Origin: CAVSWT01 sp963775245
GTDB lineage: Bacteria > Bacteroidota > Ignavibacteria > Ignavibacteriales > Ignavibacteriaceae
NCBI GenBank assembly: GCA_963775245.1
Contig: CAVZID010000040.1
Coordinates: forward strand, 496,001-560,000
DNA: 64,000 bases
Reading direction: 5' to 3'
The position numbers were made by a program, and so were the translations under genes. This document shows, piece after piece, positions 1 to 9,349 of the stretch (position 1 is the first letter of the stretch; the number at the start of each line of letters is the position of its first letter). Under the pieces are notes generated by a model. The model had not been told where the DNA came from, did no database searches, and was given only the letters and a program-made list of their open reading frames with translations.

Positions 1-451
1 AATTATAAAGTGCACCTTCGTTTATGGGAATTATCCTACCATCTTTATCAAGTCCGAAACCAAGCTTATTTTTGGAGTTAATTGAATTCAGTAACGAACA
101 CGATTTCATCGATTTATCCGAATTCATTATACAATCAAATTCTATTTCTTTTAATATAGAAATAGATTCAGCATTATAAGCAAAAACATAATCTATAAAT
201 TGATTTTCATAAAGAAGTTTGACAGCATTTATATCTGTAATCCAATAGATAGTTGATTCTGGAAATTTTCTTTTTAATGCCGGAAGTTGTGCTGTTGTCA
301 TTAAAACATCTCCCATCGCATCGAGGTTTATTATCAAAATTTTTGTGCCGATAGGAATATTATCTTTGCAGCCGTCTTTTAAACAGTCATGATCCGGGAA
401 GCATGGCTTATAACCAGTAAATCTTTTACAATTTGGAATTGAAATCTGCAT
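1..451 (-). CDS. Glycosyltransferase family 9 protein, partial (C-terminus outside window)
   Basis: The first 150 residues are visible; the gene runs off the left edge. After a short N-terminus with four cysteines (CKRF...PC...DC...GC) comes the GT9/heptosyltransferase opening strand-loop, ILIINLDAMGDVLMTTAQLP, which matches the usual (I/V)xxxxxGDxxxTxPxLxxLK pattern. The family moves sugars, typically heptose, from nucleotide donors onto lipopolysaccharide at the cytoplasmic face of the inner membrane. Its ATG overlaps the TAA of the upstream gene by one base (TAATG), so the two are probably translationally coupled. The cysteine cluster could bind metal or a cluster; that is inference. The acceptor cannot be told from sequence. 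Confidence 0.85.
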   Translation of the reverse strand, partial: MQISIPNCKRFTGYKPCFPDHDCLKDGCKDNIPIGTKILIINLDAMGDVLMTTAQLPALKRKFPESTIYWITDINAVKLLYENQFIDYVFAYNAESISILKEIEFDCIMNSDKSMKSCSLLNSINSKNKLGFGLDKDGRIIPINEGALYN

Positions 452-1515
452 TAATTCTTAACTCCTATCAAATGTTTTTCGAGAAAAGGTAAGAGTTTAG
501 TTTTTACTTCTTTAAGCGAAATATTTTTTAAATCAGATGTATTTGTTTCAACGAAATCAAAATCTGAACCGAATGGAGACCAAATTGTTGAAGAAGTATC
601 ATGTACATATAAACCAAAAACATTTACATTATTTGCAGCAGCTAAATGAACGGCCATAGTATCGGGAGTAATTAATAGATTTAATTGAAATATCATTGCA
701 GCAAATTTATCGAATGATTCTGTTGAATAGATTTTTGCTCGATTGCCGGATAATTTTTTTGCTAAATATAAATCATTCGGATCTGATAATATTAAAAGAT
801 TAATATCCTGATTAAGTAATAATTCAATTAACAATTTATAATTTTCTATTCCCCAAAATCTTGCTTCGCTACCTGCTGAAATATTTACCCCGACTAAAAA
901 TTTATTTTCATGAAAACTTTTCTTAACAAATTCATTAGCTTCATTTAAAGAGCTTACTTCAGGGCTATAATGAACTTTAGCTTCATCTTTGTTCATTTTG
1001 ATATCAAACAATTTGCCTAATTCTAATATTCGTTCTATTACATGATATTTTGTATCATCTAATTTATTTACAGTATTTGTATAAATAACTTTATTTTCTT
1101 TTTCCAATCCAAATTTATTTACAGCACTGCTTAATGCAATAATAAAGCTGACAGTTGTAGAAACATCATCATGCAAATCAACTATGGTATCAATTCTTTC
1201 ATGCTTTATTGCTTTAAGAATTTTAAATATTCCACCTAGGCCTTTTTCAAAAATAATTACTTCATCAATGTCCGGATTATTATCAAAAGCAAAATAATTT
1301 TTCTTATCTGCCAGAAGATAAATATCGCAATGTAAACTACTTTTTATTAAATGCAGCAAAGGTGTTGTAACTAAAGCATCTCCGATTCTATTTAACCGAA
1401 TAAATAGTATCCGCGAGATTCTTTTATTCTTTCCGTTTCTTTTCCTATTAAAATTAGAAATGAATAAAAGGATTTTTAGTAAAATATTTTTTAGGAATAT
1501 TTCAATATTTTTCAT
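451..1515 (-). CDS. Glycosyltransferase family 9 (heptosyltransferase-like) protein
   Basis: 354 residues, a normal GT9 length. A basic, hydrophobic N-terminus (residues 1-35) leads into ILFIRLNRIGDALVTTPLLH, the donor-side Rossmann loop of the ADP-heptose:LPS heptosyltransferase family. The C-terminal half has VGVNISAGSEARFWG and the conserved TPDTMAVHLAAANNVNVFGLY segment that builds the nucleotide-sugar site. Likely role is lipopolysaccharide core or cell-surface glycan assembly. It is the first gene of a minus-strand pair and shares the TAATG junction with the next GT9 gene. Acceptor specificity is unknown. Confidence 0.88.
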   Translation of the reverse strand: MKNIEIFLKNILLKILLFISNFNRKRNGKNKRISRILFIRLNRIGDALVTTPLLHLIKSSLHCDIYLLADKKNYFAFDNNPDIDEVIIFEKGLGGIFKILKAIKHERIDTIVDLHDDVSTTVSFIIALSSAVNKFGLEKENKVIYTNTVNKLDDTKYHVIERILELGKLFDIKMNKDEAKVHYSPEVSSLNEANEFVKKSFHENKFLVGVNISAGSEARFWGIENYKLLIELLLNQDINLLILSDPNDLYLAKKLSGNRAKIYSTESFDKFAAMIFQLNLLITPDTMAVHLAAANNVNVFGLYVHDTSSTIWSPFGSDFDFVETNTSDLKNISLKEVKTKLLPFLEKHLIGVKN

Positions 1516-1629
1516 TAAGCAAAGGTATTTTGGATTAATTTATTTTCAAAAATATCTGAAGATTTATCTGAAAAAAACATTACGTGAAATGATGTATAAA
1601 TTTAGTCAAAATATACCTAAATATTATAG

Positions 1630-2844
1630 CTATGAAACTTGAAGTTTTGGAATAAACCAGGTAATCAATCCAATTAAAGGCAGAAAAGAACAAATTTGGA
1701 AAATATAATTTATGCTTGTTTGATCAGCTAATTCTCCAAGAACGGCAGAACCTATTCCAGCTATTCCAAAAGCAAAACCAAAAAATAATCCAGCTATCAT
1801 TCCAACTTTACCAGGTAGAAGCTCTTGTGCATAAACTAATATTGTAGGGAATGCAGAAGCAAGTATTACACCGATTAATATGGTTAAAATTGTTGTCCAG
1901 AATAAATTAGCATAAGGTAATAAAATTGTAAAAGGGGACACACCTAAAATTGAAAACCAGATAATATATTTTCTCCCAAAACGGTCGCTTAACGGCCCGC
2001 CAATCATTGTTCCAATTGCAGAAGAAGCTAATAATATAAAAAGATAAACCTGAGATGTTTGAACAGAAACTTGAAATTTATCAATCAAATAAAAAGTGAA
2101 GAAGCTGGTCATACATGCAAGATAAATATATTTTGAAAAAATTAATGTCAATAAAATAAAAACTATAAAAAATATTTTTCGTTTTGAAAAGTTATTATTT
2201 ATTTCAATGTTATTAAAATTACTTTTCCCAACTGCGTGATCTTGGCTTTTCTTTTTATACCAATTTCCAATCTTAATTAAAATTATTATAGCAAGAATAG
2301 CTAAAATAGAGAAGAACGAAATACTCATCCTTCCAAAAGGAACAATAATAATCGCTGCTAATAATGGGCCTATTGAACGTCCGGCGTTTCCTCCAACTTG
2401 AAAAATAGACTGTGCTAGACCCCGCTTACCACCGGAAGCTAGGTGTGCAACTCGCGAAGCTTCAGGATGAAAAACAGAAGAACCAATTCCAACTAAAGCT
2501 ACCGCAAATAAAAGTATTTGATAAGTAGCTGCTATTGAAATAAAAATAATTCCGACTAATGTGAACAGCATTCCAATTGTAAGGGAAAATGGTTTCGGTT
2601 TTTTATCGGTATAGAATCCAACAAAAGGTTGAAAGATTGAAGCAGATAATTGGAATGTCAAAGTAATAAGCCCAATTTGTACAAAGCTAAGATTGAATGA
2701 ATCTTTTATAATCGGATAAATAGATGGTATAAGAGATTGCATAACATCATTAAGCAAATGTGAAAAACCAATTGCTAATAGAATTCCGTAAGCAGTTTTT
2801 TCTTCTGCTACTTTTGATTCTCCGGTTTGTATAATTTTATGCAT
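1630..2844 (-). CDS. fsr: MFS transporter, fosmidomycin-resistance (Fsr) type
   Basis: 404 residues with 12 predicted membrane segments and a hydrophilic loop near residue 200. Landmarks typical of E. coli Fsr are present: SHLLNDVMQSLIPSIYP near the start, GSSVFHPEASRVA and ASGGKRGLAQSIFQVGGN in the first half, and VYAQELLPGKVGMIAGLFFG in the last quarter. Fsr is an inner-membrane proton-driven exporter known for fosmidomycin resistance; the natural substrate here is unknown. It lies alone on the minus strand, divergent from the histidine kinase at 3329. Family assignment is secure, substrate is inference. Confidence 0.88.
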   Translation of the reverse strand: MHKIIQTGESKVAEEKTAYGILLAIGFSHLLNDVMQSLIPSIYPIIKDSFNLSFVQIGLITLTFQLSASIFQPFVGFYTDKKPKPFSLTIGMLFTLVGIIFISIAATYQILLFAVALVGIGSSVFHPEASRVAHLASGGKRGLAQSIFQVGGNAGRSIGPLLAAIIIVPFGRMSISFFSILAILAIIILIKIGNWYKKKSQDHAVGKSNFNNIEINNNFSKRKIFFIVFILLTLIFSKYIYLACMTSFFTFYLIDKFQVSVQTSQVYLFILLASSAIGTMIGGPLSDRFGRKYIIWFSILGVSPFTILLPYANLFWTTILTILIGVILASAFPTILVYAQELLPGKVGMIAGLFFGFAFGIAGIGSAVLGELADQTSINYIFQICSFLPLIGLITWFIPKLQVS

Positions 2845-3328
2845 AGTTGTGTCTTATTATGTAACCAATTCAATATAAAATATATGCTTGCAAATACTTT
2901 ATAAGCTTAACCAAATATATTTCTCTTAAAATGATAGCTGCAAAATTAAGTAAGAATAGTATGGCGAGCAATCTGATGAGGAAGAATGAATCATAATTCG
3001 AAGGAATTATTCTTTCAACCAAATAAATTTTATTTTTGAGATGACCTCTCCACCAACATTGCGTATAATAAGTTATTAATAAATTGCTAGTTTCCATTTC
3101 ATTGAACTCAATTTAAAATAGAATTATTGACTTCACTTTACTTTATTTAATTTCGATAATATGAGAAGGAAATTTGGAGTCCCGGGAATTAGTATTTAAA
3201 TAATAAAGTTTCCTTTGTTAATATTTTTTCGTAATTACGTATGTTAAAAAAAAGTATCGCGACGCATTTAGTATAAAAAATATTTCAAATTATTCTTTAG
3301 GCTCCATTAAGAAATATTATGAATAATT
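2845..3328. other. Divergent intergenic region between fsr and the first histidine kinase
   Basis: 484 bases with no convincing gene. A 75-codon open frame on the minus strand (2870-3097) has no recognisable domain. The region must hold promoters for both flanking genes; a TTGACT hexamer starts near 3127 on the plus strand, but no confident -10 partner or operator was seen. Confidence 0.5.
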
Positions 3329-5302
3329 ATGAATTCCAGAATAAAATTAATATTGATTTTCATATTGGCTTATGCTGTTAATCAATATGCTCAACAGGGA
3401 GTTGCTGATAGCCTTGAAAAGCAGCTTGATAATTTAAGTGGTGAAAAAAAAGTAGAAACACTTGACAGATTAGCTGATATTTATCAATACATTAACACAA
3501 AGACAGCTATAGAGTTTGCAAATAAAGGTGTAGAACTTGCTAAATCAATTGGAGATGACAAAGGATTGGCAAGCTGCTATGGAAGCCTTGGTTTTTGCTA
3601 TATAAGCATTGATAATAACAAAGCTTTGAATTATACAAAAAAAGCTTTGAAAATTCGTGAGAGAATAGGTTTCAAAATAGGGATAGCCTCATCCCTTAAT
3701 GTTTTAGGAGTAATAAATTATTTTAAAGGGGATTATTTATCTGCTATTGATTACCATTTAAAAGCATTGAAGATGCGCCAAGAGATTGGAGATGCAAAAA
3801 ATTTATCCGTTTCCTACAATAATATTTCTCTTGTCTATATCGCTTTAGAAGATTATGAAACTGCATTGCAATACCTTGATAAAAGCTTAGTCTTAAGAAA
3901 AAAAATAAATAGCCCGGATGGAATTGCAATTATAAAAGGTAATATCGGAGATATTTACAGCCGGATGGGTAAGTATAATCTATCACTACAATATTTAAAT
4001 GAAGCTCTGAAGATTAACAAGGAGATTGGTAACAAAAAATCTCAAGGTGCAAATTATCTTATATTGGCAAAAGTCTACATGCAGATTGATGAAGATGAGA
4101 AAGCATTGAATAACTATAATATGGCAATTGATCTGTATAATGCGATGGATGAAAAACACGGTATTTCACAGGCCGAAAATGGAATAGCTGCAATCTACCA
4201 GAAAGAAGGAAAATCAGAATTAGCAATGAGTCATGCTCTTACCGCATTTACTTTTGCTGATTCAATCAAATCATTAGATAATGTCGCACACGCCGCGAAC
4301 GTACTTCAGGCAGAGTACTATAAATTGGGGAATACAAAAAAAGCTTTTTATTATCTTACTATTTTTAAAGACGCTTCCGATAGCTTAAAAATATCTGATA
4401 AAATAAAAAAGCTGGCAAAAACAGAGTTTGATTATAAAATTCAAGAGATTAAAGAGCAGCAGGATGCGGAAATAGCAAAACAGAAAATATCTATTCAGTG
4501 GCTTACAATTTCTCTCGTTCTAGGTTTAATTATTGTTGGATTAATTATTTGGGGATATATAAATAAAAGGAAAATTAATAGGCAGCTTAATGAATTAAAC
4601 GGCAAGTTGAAAGAACTTAATGCGACAAAAGATAGATTCTTCTCAATAATAGCGCATGATTTGCGCGGCCCATTTCATGCTTTGCTTGCTCTGTCGGATG
4701 CTTTGTCAAACGATATTGACAGCTTAAGTAATGATGAGATTAAAGAATTCAATACCGACATAAATAATTCGCTTAAAAAGCAATTTGAATTATTAAATAA
4801 TTTACTTGATTGGTCAAGACTTCAAAACGAGAATTATAAATTGAACTATGAAAATGTTAAAGTATATGATGAGCTCAAAGATATTATGGAAACTTTATCT
4901 TTGAATGCTTCTCAAAAAGAAATTAATCTGGTTAATGAAGTTGAAAAAGAAATAATTATTAATGCAGATAAAAATATGCTTCAACTTGTACTTAGAAATT
5001 TAATTTCTAACAGCATAAAATTTTCTAATAAAGGAGGGATAGTTAAAGTTACATCAAGCCAGGGAAATGGGTATATGGAATTTAATGTTTCAGATAATGG
5101 TGTTGGTATTCCAAAGGATGATCTAGATAAGATATTTCGAATAGATGTACATTATTCAACTCAAGGGACTTCTCAAGAAAAGGGAACTGGATTGGGATTA
5201 ATTTTGTGTAAAGAAATAATTGAAAAACACGGTGGAGAAATTAAAATTAAAAGTGAAAAGGGGAAGGGAACCGATGTCTCTTTTACTTTGAATGCAGTTT
5301 GA
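3329..5302 (+). CDS. TPR-repeat sensor histidine kinase (first of a tandem pair)
   Basis: 657 residues. Signal peptide (about 1-21), a periplasmic array of tetratricopeptide repeats (about 25-370, recurring A..YY..AL.I...IG), one membrane segment (about 388-412), a short coiled coil, then a HisKA/HATPase kinase. The H box FSIIAHDLRGPF places the phospho-accepting histidine at residue 443; the N box is RNLISNSIKFS, the G boxes DNGVGIP and GTGLGL. The TPR domain probably senses a protein or peptide and the kinase passes phosphate to a response regulator that is not encoded nearby. It is followed, 313 bases on, by a same-length paralogue, so this is a tandem duplication. Output unknown. Confidence 0.9.
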   Translation: MNSRIKLILIFILAYAVNQYAQQGVADSLEKQLDNLSGEKKVETLDRLADIYQYINTKTAIEFANKGVELAKSIGDDKGLASCYGSLGFCYISIDNNKALNYTKKALKIRERIGFKIGIASSLNVLGVINYFKGDYLSAIDYHLKALKMRQEIGDAKNLSVSYNNISLVYIALEDYETALQYLDKSLVLRKKINSPDGIAIIKGNIGDIYSRMGKYNLSLQYLNEALKINKEIGNKKSQGANYLILAKVYMQIDEDEKALNNYNMAIDLYNAMDEKHGISQAENGIAAIYQKEGKSELAMSHALTAFTFADSIKSLDNVAHAANVLQAEYYKLGNTKKAFYYLTIFKDASDSLKISDKIKKLAKTEFDYKIQEIKEQQDAEIAKQKISIQWLTISLVLGLIIVGLIIWGYINKRKINRQLNELNGKLKELNATKDRFFSIIAHDLRGPFHALLALSDALSNDIDSLSNDEIKEFNTDINNSLKKQFELLNNLLDWSRLQNENYKLNYENVKVYDELKDIMETLSLNASQKEINLVNEVEKEIIINADKNMLQLVLRNLISNSIKFSNKGGIVKVTSSQGNGYMEFNVSDNGVGIPKDDLDKIFRIDVHYSTQGTSQEKGTGLGLILCKEIIEKHGGEIKIKSEKGKGTDVSFTLNAV

Positions 5303-5615
5303 ATTATGTATCAAACAATTCACCCCAATATTTAATAATTAGTTTTAAATATTTCAAAGCAATAGAAAGTGAAAATATGCTGAAGCTTACAAGGTATTTG
5401 GAAAACTACATTACAAATTAAAATAATTAGTTAAATTACCAATTGAGAAAAAATAAAGTAATAGACGACAGGGAATAGATTATAAATTGCCTGAATATAA
5501 ATTATAAATTAGAAGTTCTATTGGTTAAAAAATAAAATTGAAAACGTTAAACTTTTTAAGAATTTAATCTCAACATTATTGTTAAATTAATGATGATTGA
5601 GTATTATCAAAAAAA
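5303..5615. other. Intergenic region between the two paralogous kinases
   Basis: 313 bases, extremely AT-rich, without a gene, terminator hairpin or shared motif with the leader of the first kinase that I could see. It probably carries the promoter of the second kinase. Confidence 0.45.
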
Positions 5616-7589
5616 ATGAAAAGTAAAATCTATCTTATAATAATTTTCATCATTGCTGCCTCTATAACCCCATATGCTCAACAGGGGATGGCTGATAGCC
5701 TAGAAAGACAATTAGGAAAAATAAGTGGTGAAAAAAAAGTAGATGTTCTTGATGAAATTGCCGATTTATATCAATACTTAGATAATAAGAAGGCGCTTGA
5801 TTATGCTAATGAGGGATTAGAACTTGCAAAATTGCTTAACTACCAAAAGGGTATTGCGAGTTGTCTTGGAAGTATTGGATATAGCTACATTAATTTGGAT
5901 AATAAAAAAGCTTTAAAATATACAAAAAAAGCTTTGGCAGTTAGAGAAAAGATAAATGACAAATCCGGAATTGCTAATTCGTTAAATGTTCTTGGGATTA
6001 TTTATTATTATCAAGGGGAATATTTAATTTCAATACAAAATCATCTTAAAGCAGTAAAGATACGTAAAGAGAATGGAAACGAAAATAAAATAGCAACTTC
6101 TTACAACAATATTTCATTGGTTTATATTGCATTGGAAGATTATGACACTGCGTTGGATTATTTAAATAAAGCTTTGGTGATTAGAAAAAAAAATGGAAAT
6201 GGCAAAGGCTATTCTATTATTGAACAAAATATTGGAGACATTTATTCCAGGATAGGAAAAGATGATAAAGCAATTGAATATTTAAATGATGCTTTAAAAG
6301 AGGGGGTGAGAACAGGTAATAAACAATCTGAAGCAGGAATCTATTTAATATTTGCCAAGATATATGAAACAAAGCATGAATATAATAAAGCGTTGAACTA
6401 CTTTAATATGGCTAATAAACTTTACAAAGCAATGGATGAGAAACATGGCATATCTCAATCTGAAAATGGAATAGCATCTATATATCAAATGGAAGGAAAA
6501 TCAAATTTAGCTATTAGTCATGCTCTTAAAGCTATTGATTTAGCAGATTCGATTAATTCATTAGATAATATTGCCAATGCAGCAAATGTACTTCAAACAG
6601 AATATTATAAAAAGGAAAATACGAGCAAAGCATATCATTACCTTAAAATTTATAAGGATGCATCAGATAGTTTAAAGATTACCGATAAAATCAAAAAACT
6701 GGCAAAAGAAGAGTTTGACTATAAAATTCAAGAAATTAAAGGGCGGCAGGATGCAGAAATTGCAAAGCAGAAAATATTTATTCAATGGCTTACAATTTCT
6801 CTTTTTCTCGGTTTAGTAATTGTTGGATTAATTATTTGGGAATATATAAATAAAAGAAAAATTAATAAGCGGCTTAATGAATTAAACGGCAAGTTGAAAG
6901 AGCTTAATGCAATGAAAGATAGATTTTTCTCAATCATAGCTCATGATTTACGGGGGCCGTTTCACTCTTTACTGGCATTTTCAGATGCTTTATCAAATGA
7001 TATCGAAAATTTGAGCAGAGAGGAGATTAAAGAATTCAATACAAGTATTAATAGTTCTCTTAATAAACAGTTTGTATTGTTAAATGATCTGTTAAATTGG
7101 TCAAGATTACAAAATGAAAATTTTAAATTAGATTTAAATAATATCCAGCTTTGTGATGAGATAAATAGTATTTTTGAAACACTTTCGATTTCTGCTTCGC
7201 AAAAGGAAATAATTTTAGTTAATGAAGTTGATAAAAACATTTTAGTAAATGCAGATAAAAATATGCTTCAACTGGTTTTGCGAAATATAATTTCAAACAG
7301 CATTAAATTTTCCGATAAAAAGGGAATTATAAAAGTAACTTCGGAACTAAATAATGAGCTTGTTAAAGTTAATATCTGCGATAACGGTGTTGGCATTCCA
7401 AAAAATGATCTTGATAAAATTTTTCGTATAGATGTACATTATTCTACCCATGGGACTGCTGAAGAAAAGGGGACAGGTTTGGGATTAATTTTATGCAAAG
7501 AAATAATAGAAAAACACGGCGGAGAAATTTCAATTAAGAGTGAACCCGGCAGTGGAACCAATGTTACTTTTTCACTAAAAACGATTTAA
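5616..7589 (+). CDS. TPR-repeat sensor histidine kinase (second of a tandem pair)
   Basis: 657 residues, exactly the length of the kinase at 3329-5302 and colinear with it throughout. Order: signal peptide, TPR array with YNNISLVYIALEDYDTALDYL-type repeats, membrane segment near 388-412, coiled coil, HisKA with histidine 443 in FSIIAHDLRGPF, and HATPase with RNIISNSIKFS, DNGVGIP and GTGLGL. The periplasmic repeats have diverged more than the transmitter, which fits duplication followed by change in the sensed ligand; this is inference. No response regulator lies next to it. Downstream is an IS256 element, whose outer end is 335 bases past the stop. Confidence 0.9.
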   Translation: MKSKIYLIIIFIIAASITPYAQQGMADSLERQLGKISGEKKVDVLDEIADLYQYLDNKKALDYANEGLELAKLLNYQKGIASCLGSIGYSYINLDNKKALKYTKKALAVREKINDKSGIANSLNVLGIIYYYQGEYLISIQNHLKAVKIRKENGNENKIATSYNNISLVYIALEDYDTALDYLNKALVIRKKNGNGKGYSIIEQNIGDIYSRIGKDDKAIEYLNDALKEGVRTGNKQSEAGIYLIFAKIYETKHEYNKALNYFNMANKLYKAMDEKHGISQSENGIASIYQMEGKSNLAISHALKAIDLADSINSLDNIANAANVLQTEYYKKENTSKAYHYLKIYKDASDSLKITDKIKKLAKEEFDYKIQEIKGRQDAEIAKQKIFIQWLTISLFLGLVIVGLIIWEYINKRKINKRLNELNGKLKELNAMKDRFFSIIAHDLRGPFHSLLAFSDALSNDIENLSREEIKEFNTSINSSLNKQFVLLNDLLNWSRLQNENFKLDLNNIQLCDEINSIFETLSISASQKEIILVNEVDKNILVNADKNMLQLVLRNIISNSIKFSDKKGIIKVTSELNNELVKVNICDNGVGIPKNDLDKIFRIDVHYSTHGTAEEKGTGLGLILCKEIIEKHGGEISIKSEPGSGTNVTFSLKTI

Positions 7590-7923
7590 GTTAATTTATA
7601 GATGGGGAAACATTAATTTTAAAATCTATCTTTTCTTAAAGCATTATCCGCTTGTCCATTCTTTCATAAATTATAAAATATAAAAACAATTAAGTAATGC
7701 TATGTTATATAAGCAGATTAGCTATTAGATTAAACAATAATTTAAATTATTCGATAGTAATACTGAAATTGCTTCAGAACATTGTTTCTGAATATTTGTC
7801 AATTTTACAAACCACTGCTTAACCCCCCTTTTTATTCAAGAAAAGAAGATACTACAAGAAAGGTGAAAAACGAATTAAAAATTAATTCGTTTCAAAAGAG
7901 TTTGTTTTATCTGGTTAAATCGA
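7590..7923. other. Intergenic region upstream of the insertion sequence
   Basis: 334 bases with no gene. It contains a C-run followed by T-run near 7823-7834 and otherwise AT-rich sequence. No rho-independent terminator for the kinase was recognised. Confidence 0.4.
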
Positions 7924-7949
7924 GACTGTAAAATAATTTGTGTAAATGG
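7924..7949 (+). repeat. IS256 element inverted repeat, transposase 3' side
   Basis: Pairs with 9324-9349 at 21 of 26 positions. It lies 9 bases beyond the transposase stop codon. Confidence 0.75.
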
Positions 7950-7958
7950 CATTATTCA

Positions 7959-9191
7959 TTAGAGGAAAGGCTCCAGTCTTTCCTCAAAGTTAATAGAAAA
8001 ATTGGAAAGAACAATAGCCCAGTTTCTAATCGGCATAGTCCATTTTTTAGATAAATCTCTGTAAGCAAGATACAGCATTTTTTTGAGTGCATCATCATTC
8101 GGGAACAATGATCTTGCCTTGGTTACTTTTCTGAACTGGCGGTGTACCGCTTCAACAGCATTGGTTGTGTAAATTATAGTTCTGATTTCTTCAGGGTACT
8201 TGAAAAAGGTTGCCAGATTATTCCAGTTACCTCTCCAGGATTTTAGAGCCAATGAATATTTTTTAGACCAGTTATCTTCAAGTAAATTTAAATTCTCTAA
8301 AGCAGCTTCTTCTGTTGGTGCTGTGTAAACAGTTTTTAATTGCTTCATAAATTCTTTCTGATCTTTAGAAGCAATGTATTTGAGGGTGCTGCGGATTTGA
8401 TGAATAACACATAGCTGGATTTCTGTCTTTGGAAAGACAGTCTGTATGGCATCAGGAAAACCTTTCAGTCCATCTATGCAGGCAATAAGGATATCCTTTA
8501 CTCCACGGTTGTTAAGTTCAGTTAAAACGCTTAGCCAGAAGTTTGCTCCTTCAGCCTCTCCAACCCAAAGGCCAAGTAGATCTTTTCTGCCGCTAAGTTC
8601 TACTCCCAGACACGTATAGGCAGCCTTTGAGGCCACTTTCTTTGTTGATTCGTCTCTTACTTTGTAATGGATAGCATCAAAGAAAACTATTGGATAAATC
8701 CCTTCAAGAGGACGATTCTGCCACTCTGTTGCAATGTGAACTATCTTATCAGTAATATTGGAAATCAAGGTGGCTGAAACATCTAAGCCATACATCTCTT
8801 GAACATGTGATTGTATATCTCTGGTAGTCATTCCTTTTGCGTACATAGAGATTATCTTATCCTCAATAGGGCCTATGGTTCTTTCATACTTCTTGACAAT
8901 GATTGGATCAAATTCTCCATTACGGTCTCGTGGAACGGTAATCTCGATTTCTCCATTATCGTTCTTCAGAGTCTTACGGGTTTTTCCATTTCTGCTATTG
9001 CCGTTATTCTTTCCGGCTGGGGAATATTCTTCATAGCCGAGTTGTTCGGTTAGCTCAGCTTCCAGCATCTGTTCTAAGGATTTTGCCATTAGCTTTTTAA
9101 TAGCTCCATCCTTACCCATTAAATCATTGTAATTTTTGGCTTTGGCTAGATCGGCTTTTAACTGCTCGATCATTTCATCGGTGAGTTCCAT
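7959..9191 (-). CDS. IS256-family transposase
   Basis: 410 residues, full length for the family (mutator-type, PF00872). Catalytic DDE residues are visible: Asp172 in VFFDAIHYK, Asp240 in ACIDGLKGF and Glu347 in TTNAVEAVHRQFRK. The conserved CVIHQIRSTLKYI segment follows the second Asp. The N-terminus has the DNA-binding region with GYEEYSPAGKNNGNSRNGK. The ATG is preceded by AAAGGAG 11 bases upstream. It catalyses cut-and-paste or copy-out transposition of the surrounding element. No frameshift or missing residue was seen, so it could be active. Confidence 0.96.
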   Translation of the reverse strand: MELTDEMIEQLKADLAKAKNYNDLMGKDGAIKKLMAKSLEQMLEAELTEQLGYEEYSPAGKNNGNSRNGKTRKTLKNDNGEIEITVPRDRNGEFDPIIVKKYERTIGPIEDKIISMYAKGMTTRDIQSHVQEMYGLDVSATLISNITDKIVHIATEWQNRPLEGIYPIVFFDAIHYKVRDESTKKVASKAAYTCLGVELSGRKDLLGLWVGEAEGANFWLSVLTELNNRGVKDILIACIDGLKGFPDAIQTVFPKTEIQLCVIHQIRSTLKYIASKDQKEFMKQLKTVYTAPTEEAALENLNLLEDNWSKKYSLALKSWRGNWNNLATFFKYPEEIRTIIYTTNAVEAVHRQFRKVTKARSLFPNDDALKKMLYLAYRDLSKKWTMPIRNWAIVLSNFSINFEERLEPFL

Positions 9192-9265
9192 GATGTGTAA
9201 ACTCCTTTTGGATTTAAGTTAAACATATTATTTATTTTCCCAAAAGCAATACCGCTTTCGAGTGC

Positions 9266-9310
9266 AGAGGATAAGTGCTGCTCCGCTACGCTCCGCAGCA
9301 CTTATCCTCT
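9266..9310. terminator. Perfect hairpin inside the IS256 promoter-side end
   Basis: A 16-bp perfect inverted repeat (arms 9266-9281 and 9295-9310, AGAGGATAAGTGCTGC and its complement) with a 13-base loop. It is located between the outer inverted repeat and the transposase start. A plausible role is to block transcripts entering from outside the element; there is no long T-run, so a simple intrinsic terminator is not certain. Confidence 0.6.
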
Positions 9311-9323
9311 AATCTTTGTTTAA

Positions 9324-9349
9324 CCATTTACACAAAATTCTTTACACTA
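9324..9349 (-). repeat. IS256 element inverted repeat, transposase 5' side
   Basis: Reverse complement of 7924-7949 with 21 of 26 matches. It marks the right end of the element. Confidence 0.75.

Larger units (their letters stand above)
7924..9349 (-). mobile_element. IS256-family insertion sequence
   Basis: An intact-looking element of about 1.43 kb. The two ends are imperfect inverted repeats (7924-7949 and 9324-9349) that match at 21 of 26 positions, the inner half, ending TGTAAATGG, being perfect. One transposase gene fills it on the minus strand. A perfect 16-bp hairpin (9266-9310) sits just inside the promoter-side end. IS256 elements normally make an 8-9 bp target duplication, but no matching direct repeat is obvious at the ends as I placed them, so the exact borders could be off by a few bases or the duplication has been lost. 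Confidence 0.85.

Noticed and set aside
2870..3097. 75-codon minus-strand frame upstream of fsr
   Set aside because: No domain, no ribosome site, hydrophobic low-complexity composition; more likely chance in AT-rich DNA.
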